Below are positions 37,601-45,475 of a stretch of DNA of 64,000 nucleotides, piece after piece. The DNA is taken from positions 1,054,001 to 1,118,000 of the forward strand of contig NZ_JAEVLS010000001.1 of the NCBI RefSeq assembly GCF_016801985.1, given 5' to 3'. Source of the stretch: Steroidobacter gossypii (GTDB lineage Bacteria; Pseudomonadota; Gammaproteobacteria; Steroidobacterales; Steroidobacteraceae). The position numbers were made by a program, and so were the translations under genes. Every line of letters begins with the position of its first letter. The first letter of the stretch is position 1. The notes below the pieces were generated by a model that had not been told where the DNA came from, did not search any database, and was given only the letters and a program-made list of their open reading frames with translations.

Positions 37601-38333
37601 CTTCTTCACCGGCCCGCATCGGCGCCGCTTCCCATTGCTGCTGATCGGCGAAGCGGACGAAGACTTGTGCCTGCTCGGGTCGAAAGCCATCGGTGGTGGC
37701 GCGAATCGCCACATCGCTGTTGCGCCTGACGGTGGCGGTGCCGGGCAAAACATCGATGGTTTTGACGATGATGGCTGCTCGCGGCAACTCGGCGCCCAGC
37801 AACAGGTGACGACTGGCGAAGCCCCAATAGGAAGGTCCTACGCTCAGCAACAGCGCCAGCGCGATCACAGCGACGCCGGCGATCGCTGCAGTCGTCAACA
37901 ACCGATGGCGTGTAACGACGGCGGCGGGCGGCGTTTTTTCTGCGATGCTGGCGGCGTCGGCGGCGAGCAGCTCGATCAGTGGCGTTTTGATGCCTGCAGC
38001 TTCGCGGCGCCTGGCATCGAGATAAGTCTGAATGCGACCGCGCTCTTCAGGCAGCCGCTCTTCGAAAACACGTGAGCCTTGATCGCGCGCCAGGCGTCGC
38101 AGCGGCAGCCACAACAGCAGCACCACCACGGCCAGCAACAAACATATGAGCGTGATGCGCGCGGAGATCGCGATGGAGGGCGCGAAGTCCCGCCGATTGA
38201 ACAACCAGACCGCGCCGCACGTGACTAGCAATGTGCCGGCTGCGGCAACCGCTCCGGCGCGCAGGTAGATGTGACTTTGCAGCCGCCGGCGCAATGCGCC
38301 CAAGTAGCTTTCGAGTCGTTCACGTGAGGTCAT
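34689..38333 (-). CDS. DUF4175 family giant membrane-anchored coiled-coil protein
   Basis: 1214 residues from ATG 38333 (ATGA overlap with the BatA-like gene). Two membrane segments near the N terminus (AGAVAAAGTLLVTCGAVWLF, ITLICLLLAVVVLLLWLPL) and a third near residue 170 (TTAAIAGVAVIALALLLSV). Then Ig-like beta regions (TIDVLPGTATVRRNSDVAI, IQIRKPGRDWRATSIEEVPV), a Gly-rich hinge (about 530), and a long Gln/Glu-rich helical part up to residue 1000. Two low-complexity tracts, rich in Q/S/G, lie at about 770-820 and 1040-1110. Likely a periplasmic scaffold. DUF4175 proteins accompany MoxR clusters in proteobacteria; function is unknown. Confidence 0.87.
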   Translation of the reverse strand: MTSRERLESYLGALRRRLQSHIYLRAGAVAAAGTLLVTCGAVWLFNRRDFAPSIAISARITLICLLLAVVVLLLWLPLRRLARDQGSRVFEERLPEERGRIQTYLDARRREAAGIKTPLIELLAADAASIAEKTPPAAVVTRHRLLTTAAIAGVAVIALALLLSVGPSYWGFASRHLLLGAELPRAAIIVKTIDVLPGTATVRRNSDVAIRATTDGFRPEQAQVFVRFADQQQWEAAPMRAGEEGQYDFKLYAVRGPLAYYVQADGIRSAEHHIGVVDLPRIQKVRLTYSYPEWTGLESLTDEESRDIRAVAGTDVKVEVFADAPLEAPALIVDGRSQQLEQEGRANVGTIAVNQPGAYQIGARVADEFVALSDEYPIEIVPDEKPSIQIRKPGRDWRATSIEEVPVHIQAEDDFRLRDVSLLYSVNGGEWKKMPVAGNTQRADNQSLLSMEELGAKATEAQRLQPGDLVSYYAVAKDRKQTVQTDLFMVQVQPFERTFKQGQGGGGGGGGMADEQGAISERQREILLATWNLQRSDERNARTREQLEDSARMLADFQSTLAQQARTLAQRTRARMEVEADDRVKTFVESLERAAGLMEPAAGHLSAFRLQQAVTPEQQALQQLLRAEAAFREVQVSMQQESGGEGSQSARNFAEMFELEMDVEKSQYESESQLSQQNTQQEMNEAIRKLKELAERQEKLAQEQRNARAMQEQRWQQEQLRREAEDLRRRLDALNRQQQQGSSQQQQASNSSRQGQSGSSSGSRGQSGSNASERSEIEQALQSVNQALENMKAANQPNEAGESQGSQSAREASKHLRQALRQIDKPEASRLDQALEQFADRTGELLEDQRRIESELYKALSQSNESSFRASGRGGLNQRSVKDLVESKQRMADQLSNLQGDMRSAVHQHRAGTPKSTQRLSEIVRDIEGSDVMYRLNRSAAEIYYGRAREAAPREGLITEALENLEHDLREAATQASSERSQRRDAATTDDLLAQVAELRRAVRSAQRSSEEQGLGGQPGERGDQQSQQGDGSEQGGGQSQLSAQNQQGGENSQGQQADGSNGAPGSRQPGSSQRQSSRGGSAGAQNGLSAWNPIVPARGINTLEDGRGSLARQTSAISQRIRDLTNRMTDGELTPAELEALRRHANQLRRLNGDPMAEQGEAMLKVIDQIELTALNAAARVRGDKPAHATLPSPESPRYREAVAEYYRRLGNR

Positions 38334-40408
38334 TTGGGAACCTCGCGAAGAATCGCCAGATGACGATTTGCCAGTAGCACTTCCGCCAGCAGCAACAACG
38401 CCGCCAGCCACAGCAGCCAGGGACCGAGGGACTTCGGGGTGGCTTCGGGGACTGGAGAAGCGGCGACGGCGGGCGTTTGCTCCTGCACCCGCAACGCCTG
38501 CCAGCGCGCGACGTAGTCCGGAGCCAACGTGGTGAGGTCCGATTCCCGTGCATCCACGTTGACCGCCAGCCAGCGCGCGCCTTCGCTGCCGCGAATCTCG
38601 TAAAACCCGGCCTGATCGGGAATCAAGCGGTCCGTCGTACTCTGCGCCAGACCCAGCACCCGACGACCCTGTGGATCGAATATCTGCCCGCCGCCGTCCG
38701 CGGTCAATCCGGTGAGCACAGTCGAGCCGACCAAAGCGCTGGCGGCCGTCGCCTCGGCGCGAGTCAAGTAGCCGGCGGCCGCGCCAATGAAATGCACGAA
38801 CAGTGGATGAATGGCCAGATCGTTCCAGCGCCGATCCACCGGCACGGTCAGGATCAACATGCGCCCGGCACCCAACGCGCGCTCGATCAGCAACGGTGTG
38901 CCGTCGTCCAGCGCGATCAGAATCTTGTCGTCGGCGGCGGGTTCGATGGAGCGCTGTCGGAAGAATCGCACGCGATTCCAGTCGGCCGCTTCGCGCAGCA
39001 CCGGATGGGTATCGGTCACATCGCCCACTTTGCCGGTGCGATTACGCACTTCACCGACGTTCAGATTGCCCAGCAACGGACTGTCCTTGTCGATCTGCTC
39101 GCCGAGCGTGGTCAGCACCGCGCCGCCGGCCTCCACAAAAGAACGAATGCGCCGGGCCACAGCGCCGGAGAGCGCGCCAGGATCGGTGATCACGACCAGG
39201 GAAAATTTGCCAATCCCGCTCGGGCCCATGGAGTTCACGTCGCGTTGTTCGACGCTCAGTCGGGGCGCGGACAGCGAGCCGATCGCGGCGGCGAAGTAAG
39301 CCGAATCATCTGCTTCGATGTCGCGCGAGATCAGCAAGGCCGCGGGATCGGCCTGCTCGACGACGGCGAAGAAACGATCGTCCTGAGGCAACTGGTCGGC
39401 CGGCTCGAGTCGCACTTCGATTCGATGGGCGCCGGCGCTCAAATTCAGATCGCTGAAGATCACCTTGGTAAATGAGATACCGCTGCTGGCAACAGGTTGC
39501 GGCGTGGTTGGCAGCGGTGATCCGGCCCCGGGAGCATTGCCGCCTTCGCCCGCCACCAGCTCGGGTTGCGCGGCGGCGGGAGGCAAGGTCACTGTTTTTC
39601 TCGACACCTCCTTGTCGTCGACCAACAGGATCACATCGCGTTGTTGCGGCTGGGTGACGGAGTTGCCGATTCTCGCCTGTAGCGATTGCGCGTCCGAAGG
39701 CTGCAGCGATGCGTCTGCGACATAGACGTTGTCCGCAGTGGAGTCGCTCACATCGTGTATCGTCAGCTGGGTCTGCGCGGGCAGCTGCAAATCCGCGAAG
39801 CGCAGCGGCGCCGCGCTTCGTTGCAAATCCGAAATCAAGTGCAACACCACTTTGGGTCGCGGCGAGCCCAGCCATGCATTGGCCGTGCTCATTGCGTATC
39901 CATAATCGAGTCGCTCGATGCCGGGCTCGAGATTCTGCAACGCTGCGCGCACCGCGCCGGCGTTTCCTGCCTGCGTGCTTTCGTGGACTACCGCAATTCG
40001 CCGACCCGAGCCTGACAGCAACATCAGCCGATCCGAGGATGGCGCCTCAGCGATCACTCGCTCGGCCGCTTCGAGCGCACGCTGCCAGCGAGGGCCATGC
40101 TGCATCGATAAGGAAGTATCGACGAGAAGGGCGTGCAGCTGAGCGTTGGCATTCGGCTGAGGCACCATGCGCGCTGTCAGCAACGGGCCGGCGAACGCGA
40201 GCACCAGCGCAATCAGCAACAGAATACGAGTCGCCAACAGCAACCAGTAACGCAGGGTGCGCTTCGCGGTCCGCTGGGTTTCGCTCGCTTCCAGCAGCAT
40301 GAGCGAGGCGAATGGATGCTGTGTCGGATTGGCGCGCGCCACGCGATGCAGCCACAGCGGTACGCCGATGGCGAGCAGACCCAGCAGGAAGGCGGGCGCC
40401 AGGAACAT
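38330..40408 (-). CDS. BatA-like protein with von Willebrand factor A domain
   Basis: 692 residues. N terminus MFLAPAFLLGLLAIGVPLWLHR is the BatA/aerotolerance-type N-terminal domain, with a second segment LLLATRILLLIALVLAFAG. The VWA domain starts at LHALLVDTSLSMQHG with a D-x-S-x-S metal site. A middle beta-rich part and a GATase-like segment (SLVVITDPGALSGAVARRI, SFVEAGGAVLTTLGEQID) follow; a C-terminal anchor (LGPWLLWLAALLLLAEVLL) closes the chain. VWA proteins are the usual clients or adaptors of MoxR ATPases. Its ATG abuts the DUF58 stop, and its own stop overlaps the DUF4175 start by ATGA. Confidence 0.9.
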   Translation of the reverse strand: MFLAPAFLLGLLAIGVPLWLHRVARANPTQHPFASLMLLEASETQRTAKRTLRYWLLLATRILLLIALVLAFAGPLLTARMVPQPNANAQLHALLVDTSLSMQHGPRWQRALEAAERVIAEAPSSDRLMLLSGSGRRIAVVHESTQAGNAGAVRAALQNLEPGIERLDYGYAMSTANAWLGSPRPKVVLHLISDLQRSAAPLRFADLQLPAQTQLTIHDVSDSTADNVYVADASLQPSDAQSLQARIGNSVTQPQQRDVILLVDDKEVSRKTVTLPPAAAQPELVAGEGGNAPGAGSPLPTTPQPVASSGISFTKVIFSDLNLSAGAHRIEVRLEPADQLPQDDRFFAVVEQADPAALLISRDIEADDSAYFAAAIGSLSAPRLSVEQRDVNSMGPSGIGKFSLVVITDPGALSGAVARRIRSFVEAGGAVLTTLGEQIDKDSPLLGNLNVGEVRNRTGKVGDVTDTHPVLREAADWNRVRFFRQRSIEPAADDKILIALDDGTPLLIERALGAGRMLILTVPVDRRWNDLAIHPLFVHFIGAAAGYLTRAEATAASALVGSTVLTGLTADGGGQIFDPQGRRVLGLAQSTTDRLIPDQAGFYEIRGSEGARWLAVNVDARESDLTTLAPDYVARWQALRVQEQTPAVAASPVPEATPKSLGPWLLWLAALLLLAEVLLANRHLAILREVPK

Positions 40409-41308
40409 TTACGTTCGCCCCTCTCTGAGCAGCAGATAGCGCCGCAACGCGTTGTCGAGAGGTTCGTCCGTGGTGATCAACAGCTGATGCGCGCCGACGT
40501 TGGCGGCCGCGCGACGCAGCGACTGCAAGTGATCGTCGAGACGCTGCCGATATTCTCCGTTGAGAAATTCGGGCGATACATTGAGGGTCTGTCGTGTCTC
40601 GATGTCCTCGAGCAGCACCGACTCACGCCAGTTCGGGCGCATCTCCTGCGGATCGAGCAGCTGGAACAACATGATGTCGTGACCGCGATACGCCAGCGGC
40701 TGCACGGCTCTGCTCATGGCGGCAGGATCGCAATAGAGATCCGAGATCACCGCCACCAGTCCGCGACGCGACAGGTGCTCGCCGAAACGCTGGAAACAAG
40801 CTTCCAGGTCGGTGCCATTGCCGGGCGTCACTGCATCGATGGCGTGGATCATTGCGATCAAGCTGCCCGCACGGCTGGTGGCAGGGCGGAAAGCGCGCAC
40901 CTGCTCATCGAACACGATCAGTCCGACCGGATCGTGCTGCCGAGCCGCGAGATAGGCGAGCGCGGCGGCGAGATACTTCCCATACTGCAGCTTGGTGATC
41001 GAGTGCGAGCCGTAGCCCATCGAGGCGCTGGCGTCCAGCAGGATCATCAGGCGCGTGTTGGTCTCGCCTTCGTAGCGACGTATATAAGTGCGCTCAGTGC
41101 GGGCAAACACATTCCAGTCGACGAAGCGCGGATCGTCGCCTTCCACATAGGCGCGATACTCCTTGAACTCCTGACTGAAGCCGTAATGGGGCGAGCGGTG
41201 CAGTCCGGTGAGGAAGCCTTCGACGGCGGTGCGCGCGATCAGCTCCAGATTCGCCAGTCCGGCCAGCGTTTCAGGCGGCAACAGGCGATTGGAGGCGGTG
41301 GCGTTCAC
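40409..41308 (-). CDS. DUF58 domain protein (VWA-like)
   Basis: 299 residues from GTG 41308, which overlaps the MoxR stop (GTGA); the open frame to 41659 is only shadow of moxR. The DUF58 signature is clear: GLHRSPHYGFSQEFKEYRAY, GDDPRFVDWNVFARTERTYI, followed by a VWA-like metal motif LLDASASMGYG. RGLVAVISDLYCDP is the later conserved block. No membrane segment, so cytoplasmic. DUF58 proteins are the most constant partners of MoxR and are believed to link the ATPase to membrane VWA subunits. Confidence 0.93.
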   Translation of the reverse strand: MNATASNRLLPPETLAGLANLELIARTAVEGFLTGLHRSPHYGFSQEFKEYRAYVEGDDPRFVDWNVFARTERTYIRRYEGETNTRLMILLDASASMGYGSHSITKLQYGKYLAAALAYLAARQHDPVGLIVFDEQVRAFRPATSRAGSLIAMIHAIDAVTPGNGTDLEACFQRFGEHLSRRGLVAVISDLYCDPAAMSRAVQPLAYRGHDIMLFQLLDPQEMRPNWRESVLLEDIETRQTLNVSPEFLNGEYRQRLDDHLQSLRRAAANVGAHQLLITTDEPLDNALRRYLLLREGRT

Positions 41309-42306
41309 GGCTCGATCACCTCGCGCAGCACCTCGTCGACGCTTCTGCCGTCGGACTCCGCTTGATAGTTCGTGAGCACACGGTGCCTCAGCACCGGCAA
41401 TGCCAGCGCACGCAGATCGTCGTTGGTGACGTGATAACGCCCTTCCATCAAGGCTCGCGCCTTGGCGGCGAGACATAGGAACTGGGTTGCTCGAACACTG
41501 GCGCCATAGCGAACATAGCGACGCACGGCCTCGGGAGCACTTGCTTCGCGGGGCCGCGTCGAACGCACCATCTCCACCGCCTTGCGCCGGACTTCGTCCG
41601 AGAGCGGCACCTGCCGCACCAGCCATTGGAATCTCACGATCTCCTCGGCGTTGGTGCACGGCTCCACCTGTGGGCTCGTCATGCGCGAAGTGTTGCGATC
41701 CACCACTTCCAGCTCATCGTCGACGCTGAGGTAGTCCAGCAGCACGTTGAACAGGAACCGATCCAGCTGCGCTTCGGGCAACGGATAGGTGCCTTCCAGC
41801 TCGATGGGATTCTGCGTGGCCAGCACGAAGAACGGTTCGCCCAGAGTGTGCGTGGTTCCGCGCACTGTCACGGAATGTTCCTGCATCGCTTCGAGCAACG
41901 CCGCCTGGGTTTTCGGCGGGGTGCGATTCACTTCGTCGGCGAGCAGCACATTGGCGAACAGCGGGCCGGGCACGAAGCTCCAGCGCCGGTGACCGGTGGT
42001 GATATCTTCTTCGATGATGTCGGTGCCGGTCACATCGGTAGGCATCAGATCGGGCGTGAACTGGATGCGCTTGAACGTCAGGCCGAGCGACGTCGCCAGC
42101 GTTTTCACCAGCAGGGTCTTGGCGGTGCCGGGCATGCCCGTGATCAAACAATGTCCGCCCACCAGCAGCGTCAGTAGCAAATAATCGACTACTTCCTGTT
42201 GGCCGACGATGACGCGCCGGACCTGCCCGCGAATCGCACCGATGCGATCGCGGAACAACTCCACCAGCGCAGCGGTGTCCTGCTCGGTCGGGACATCGGT
42301 TTTCAT
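41305..42306 (-). CDS. MoxR-family AAA+ ATPase
   Basis: 333 residues from ATG 42306 (overlaps the upstream TGA; a TTG one codon earlier is possible). Walker A GMPGTAKT, Walker B VLLADEVNRTPPKTQAALLE, sensor 1 VLATQNPIELEGTYPLPEAQ, arginine-finger region LDRFLFNVLLDY, and sensor 2 / lid ASVRATQFLCLAAKARA. MoxR proteins are hexameric chaperone-like ATPases that load or remodel VWA-containing complexes. Located in the middle of the ten-gene cluster, directly before DUF58. Confidence 0.95.
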   Translation of the reverse strand: MKTDVPTEQDTAALVELFRDRIGAIRGQVRRVIVGQQEVVDYLLLTLLVGGHCLITGMPGTAKTLLVKTLATSLGLTFKRIQFTPDLMPTDVTGTDIIEEDITTGHRRWSFVPGPLFANVLLADEVNRTPPKTQAALLEAMQEHSVTVRGTTHTLGEPFFVLATQNPIELEGTYPLPEAQLDRFLFNVLLDYLSVDDELEVVDRNTSRMTSPQVEPCTNAEEIVRFQWLVRQVPLSDEVRRKAVEMVRSTRPREASAPEAVRRYVRYGASVRATQFLCLAAKARALMEGRYHVTNDDLRALALPVLRHRVLTNYQAESDGRSVDEVLREVIEP

Positions 42307-44564
42307 CAAGTACGCTCCTCGATCATTTGCAGCAGCAGAGCTTGCGCAGGCTTGTAGTGTGGGGCAGTGGCGAGCGCATCCAGCAGGTGACGGCGACTGC
42401 CGGATTGATCGCCTAACTCGCGCAAGGCGCGCGCCATGCCAAAGTGAGCGGGTGCTTGATCGAGCGTGTTCAGCGCAAGCAGCGCCTGGAACTCGCGGAA
42501 CGCTTCTTCGGCGCGACCTGCAGTGAGCAATCGCTCGCCAAGCTGCGAATGCAACTCGGCATTGAGCGGATCGGCATAGTTGAGCGACACCAGCACGTCG
42601 GTAGCGTCACTCGCCCGACCCGCTTCATCCAGCCAGCGTGCCAGCTCTTTCAATGCGGTCGGATCCCAACCGCCGGCGCGTCGATAATCTTCCAGCGCCA
42701 CGATGGCGTCGGGCCGGCGATTCAGCTTGTCCAAGGCACGCGCCAGCATGAGATGAGCGCTGTCTCCGCCGACATTCTCCGGATAAAGCGCGACGGCGCG
42801 ACGCGCAGGTTCGACCACATCGCTCCAACGTTCCTTTTGCAGCGCCTGCCGCGCCGTCTGTTGCTGCTGCTGCCATTCACTGAAGTTGGCGAGCACATTG
42901 GCGAAGCGCGTGCGAACGAATGTATCGAACTCCTTGTCGAACGCCGCTGGCGCGATCTTGAACGTCGCCTCGATGGCCGCGGCCGTGGAGCGTTTGCCAT
43001 CGAACTGCCGCAACAGCACGCCCAGTTGCTCGAAGCCCCAGCGCTGTTCGATGAACAGACACACCAGGCCCGACTGCATGTACGAGATCTGCACCTGGTT
43101 GGGATAGCTCGGGCGGATGAAACCCGAATCCAGCTCGGCGATGGGCAGGAATTGTTTCTTGTCGAGCGCGGCGATGGTTTCCGGCGGCACCGCCACTCCG
43201 GGCGTCGGCCCGGTGCGCCATTCTTCGAACACCGAGATGCCTTCGCTCAGCCAGCGCGGCACGTGATGGTCGGTGGCTTCCAGGGTGAACACGTGCGCCA
43301 TCTCGTGCCACAGCGTGCTGCCCCAATGGAAATCTCCCGGCGCGCGACCGGACGGGCTGTCCATCGCTACCACATAACCAAACGTCACACCGAGCAGACC
43401 GATGCCGGGCAGGGCCGCCACGCGAACCGCGAAGTCGTCGTGATCCGGGTACATCTCGACGGTCACCGGCTCGCGCAATTTGAAGCCGTAACGCTGTGTG
43501 AAGCTTTCGATGCTGCGGGCGGTGAGACTCAAGACGTACGGGCGCAGCACCTCGGCTTCTTTCTTATGCAGCCGCAACTGAACTTCATACGTGTCCTGCG
43601 CGATCGTCACTGGATCCACGCTGACCGAGAACTCGCCGATTCGATCCAACAGTCGCAGTGAGTTCACGGTGGTCGGGCTGTAAGGATCGCCGGAGTAGGC
43701 CGCCTGCAGATGAGTGCGTGCCTCCTCGACGTTCCCCAGCCGCAGCAGGTTGGAGCCCAACTCGGCATGCGCGCTCCAGAGGTCCGGCTGCACTTCGACC
43801 GCCTGCCGCAGCAGAGCGGTCGCTTCCTTATATCGGCGACGCATGATCTCGAAGTGAGCCAGTTGCTCATACACCGCGCCGTAGCGTGGGTTGTAGTCGA
43901 GGATGCGTTCGACCCACTGATCGGGCGAGTTGCCGCGAGACATCTCCAGCGAAGCGCGCAGCGCATACACCTCCAGCGGCGGCAGCTTTTCTTTGCTGAC
44001 CAGCCGCATCGCGCGATCCAGCGCCTTCCCGGCGTCCTCGAGCTTGCCTTCTTCCAGATCCATCGATGCGCTCAGCAGATGCGCCTCGATCAGATCGCCA
44101 TCCACCTTGAGCGCTTCATCGACCAGCGGCCGCGCCTGGCCTTCGAAACGCTCGGCATACACGCCGGCGAGACCGAGCTTGGCGTGCACGTCGTTGGGAA
44201 ACACACGCAACGCTTCGCTGAACACCTGAGCTGCGTCGGAGTACTGATGGGTCTGAAGAAACAATCGCGCCCAGCGCACCCGGGGCTGCACGGCGCGCTC
44301 GTTGTTCTGGACGGTATTGCGGAAGATCTCGTTGGCGCGCTTGATGTCACCCAGCGCCCACGCCGCTTCTGCCTGCACGATCGGAGTGTTCGATTCGAGC
44401 AGCTTCATGTAACAAGTGCGTGCCTGCTCGGTGCGGCCGCGATAGCGCTGATCGTCGCAGGGACGCAGCTCCACCGCGCGTCGCGGATCGTAGTCGATGG
44501 ACTGCGCACCCACAGCCGCGGCGAACACGGACAAGATGAACGCGATCGACAGCTGCCGCCTCAT
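42306..44564 (-). CDS. Secreted TPR protein with gluzincin peptidase domain (peptidase MA-like)
   Basis: 752 residues with a signal peptide ending AVGAQS. TPR repeats fill about 60-320 (RWARLFLQTHQYSDAAQVFS, HFEIMRRRYKEATALLRQAV) and again about 590-750. The centre has a zinc metallopeptidase motif HEMAH (420-424), with LSEGISVFEEW about 20 residues later giving the third zinc ligand Glu. This is the gluzincin peptidase MA arrangement, and the catalytic residues are intact. Predicted periplasmic protease with protein-binding arms. It overlaps both neighbours by a few bases (ATGA with the caspase-like gene, TGATG with moxR). Confidence 0.9.
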   Translation of the reverse strand: MRRQLSIAFILSVFAAAVGAQSIDYDPRRAVELRPCDDQRYRGRTEQARTCYMKLLESNTPIVQAEAAWALGDIKRANEIFRNTVQNNERAVQPRVRWARLFLQTHQYSDAAQVFSEALRVFPNDVHAKLGLAGVYAERFEGQARPLVDEALKVDGDLIEAHLLSASMDLEEGKLEDAGKALDRAMRLVSKEKLPPLEVYALRASLEMSRGNSPDQWVERILDYNPRYGAVYEQLAHFEIMRRRYKEATALLRQAVEVQPDLWSAHAELGSNLLRLGNVEEARTHLQAAYSGDPYSPTTVNSLRLLDRIGEFSVSVDPVTIAQDTYEVQLRLHKKEAEVLRPYVLSLTARSIESFTQRYGFKLREPVTVEMYPDHDDFAVRVAALPGIGLLGVTFGYVVAMDSPSGRAPGDFHWGSTLWHEMAHVFTLEATDHHVPRWLSEGISVFEEWRTGPTPGVAVPPETIAALDKKQFLPIAELDSGFIRPSYPNQVQISYMQSGLVCLFIEQRWGFEQLGVLLRQFDGKRSTAAAIEATFKIAPAAFDKEFDTFVRTRFANVLANFSEWQQQQQTARQALQKERWSDVVEPARRAVALYPENVGGDSAHLMLARALDKLNRRPDAIVALEDYRRAGGWDPTALKELARWLDEAGRASDATDVLVSLNYADPLNAELHSQLGERLLTAGRAEEAFREFQALLALNTLDQAPAHFGMARALRELGDQSGSRRHLLDALATAPHYKPAQALLLQMIEERT

Positions 44565-45475
44565 GACCCGCCTCCGCCCATTCTGGAATCGATCTCTTTT
44601 TGCAGCAGGGCCAGGCGCACCAGCACTTCTTCGAGCTGATCGTAGTATTGATTCTCGGGCAGCGACGCCTTCTGCCCTTTCACGCGATCGAGATCCTGTT
44701 CGATGGCGCCTCGTTGTGACAGCAGCGCTGCGACTTCGGGATTGTCGGGCGCCAGGGCGGCGCTGCCGAGCCGGGCGATGGTGAAGCGGCCCGCGTCGTC
44801 GCCTTCCATACGTGCATGCTCGGTCGCCATCGCCGTCTCCGACTTGAAGGCCGCTTCGACTTGATTGGTCGCGAAGGCATACGCTTCAGCCGCGGTGACG
44901 ATCTGGTCTTTATTGGTATCGGCAGCATCTGAGGCGACCGCTTGCGCCCAATACTGGGCAAAGCGCGTCGCCGTGCGCTCGCCACCGCTCTTGGTCGCAG
45001 TGATCACGACGCGTCGTGGCTTCTGCCATCGCTCGAGCACGGCGCCGCTGGCGCTGGTGGCGTTGATGATCAGTTGATCTCGCGCAGGCAACTCATCGAA
45101 CAGCCGCGCCAGTTCCGTGTCGGTGAGATCGGGACCGGGCAGATTGAACCGATAGTTCTCGCCGTCGTAACTGCCATGACCGATGAGCACGACCACCGCG
45201 GCGTCGTCGGCATTCATGCGAGCGGCGAGCTTCTTGATCTCGCGTTTAACGGATTCGGCGCGAGCTCCACCGCCGCTCAGCGAGACGACATTGTTGGAGC
45301 TGCCGGCGGCTGTCTCCGCCGCACTCGCCACCGCCACGGCGTATTCACGAAATTTCTGTTCATACGCCGGCTCGCCGCCCAACCCTGCAATGACGACGGT
45401 GTAGGTAGCAGCGGAAGCGGGCAACGCCAGCATAGCGATGAACGAGGCGAGCGCGAGGCGAGGGAAGTCGCTCAC
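44561..45475 (-). CDS. Secreted caspase/legumain-like protein without catalytic Cys
   Basis: 304 residues from GTG 45475 (GTGA overlap with the upstream gene; gives a clean signal peptide ending ALPASA). The fold is C13/caspase-like: strand plus catalytic His100 in VVVLIGHGSYDG, then INATSASG about 40 residues later where the nucleophile belongs in a C-x-S-G motif. That position is Ser141, so there is no cysteine protease centre. An EF-hand-like loop (D186, N188, D190, E197 in ADTNKDQIVTAAEAY) may bind calcium. The C terminus is a helical pair. Either a pseudo-protease scaffold or an enzyme using Ser. Lies between the VWA/GATase-like and TPR-peptidase genes. Confidence 0.82.
   Translation of the reverse strand: MSDFPRLALASFIAMLALPASAATYTVVIAGLGGEPAYEQKFREYAVAVASAAETAAGSSNNVVSLSGGGARAESVKREIKKLAARMNADDAAVVVLIGHGSYDGENYRFNLPGPDLTDTELARLFDELPARDQLIINATSASGAVLERWQKPRRVVITATKSGGERTATRFAQYWAQAVASDAADTNKDQIVTAAEAYAFATNQVEAAFKSETAMATEHARMEGDDAGRFTIARLGSAALAPDNPEVAALLSQRGAIEQDLDRVKGQKASLPENQYYDQLEEVLVRLALLQKEIDSRMGGGGS

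Noticed and set aside
36522-38075. 517-codon plus-strand frame inside DUF4175
   Set aside because: Low-quality composition; the opposite strand carries the conserved gene joined by overlaps to its neighbours.
41309-41659. N-terminal extension of the DUF58 gene
   Set aside because: It is out-of-frame reading of moxR; the GTGA overlap at 41305-41308 gives the natural start.
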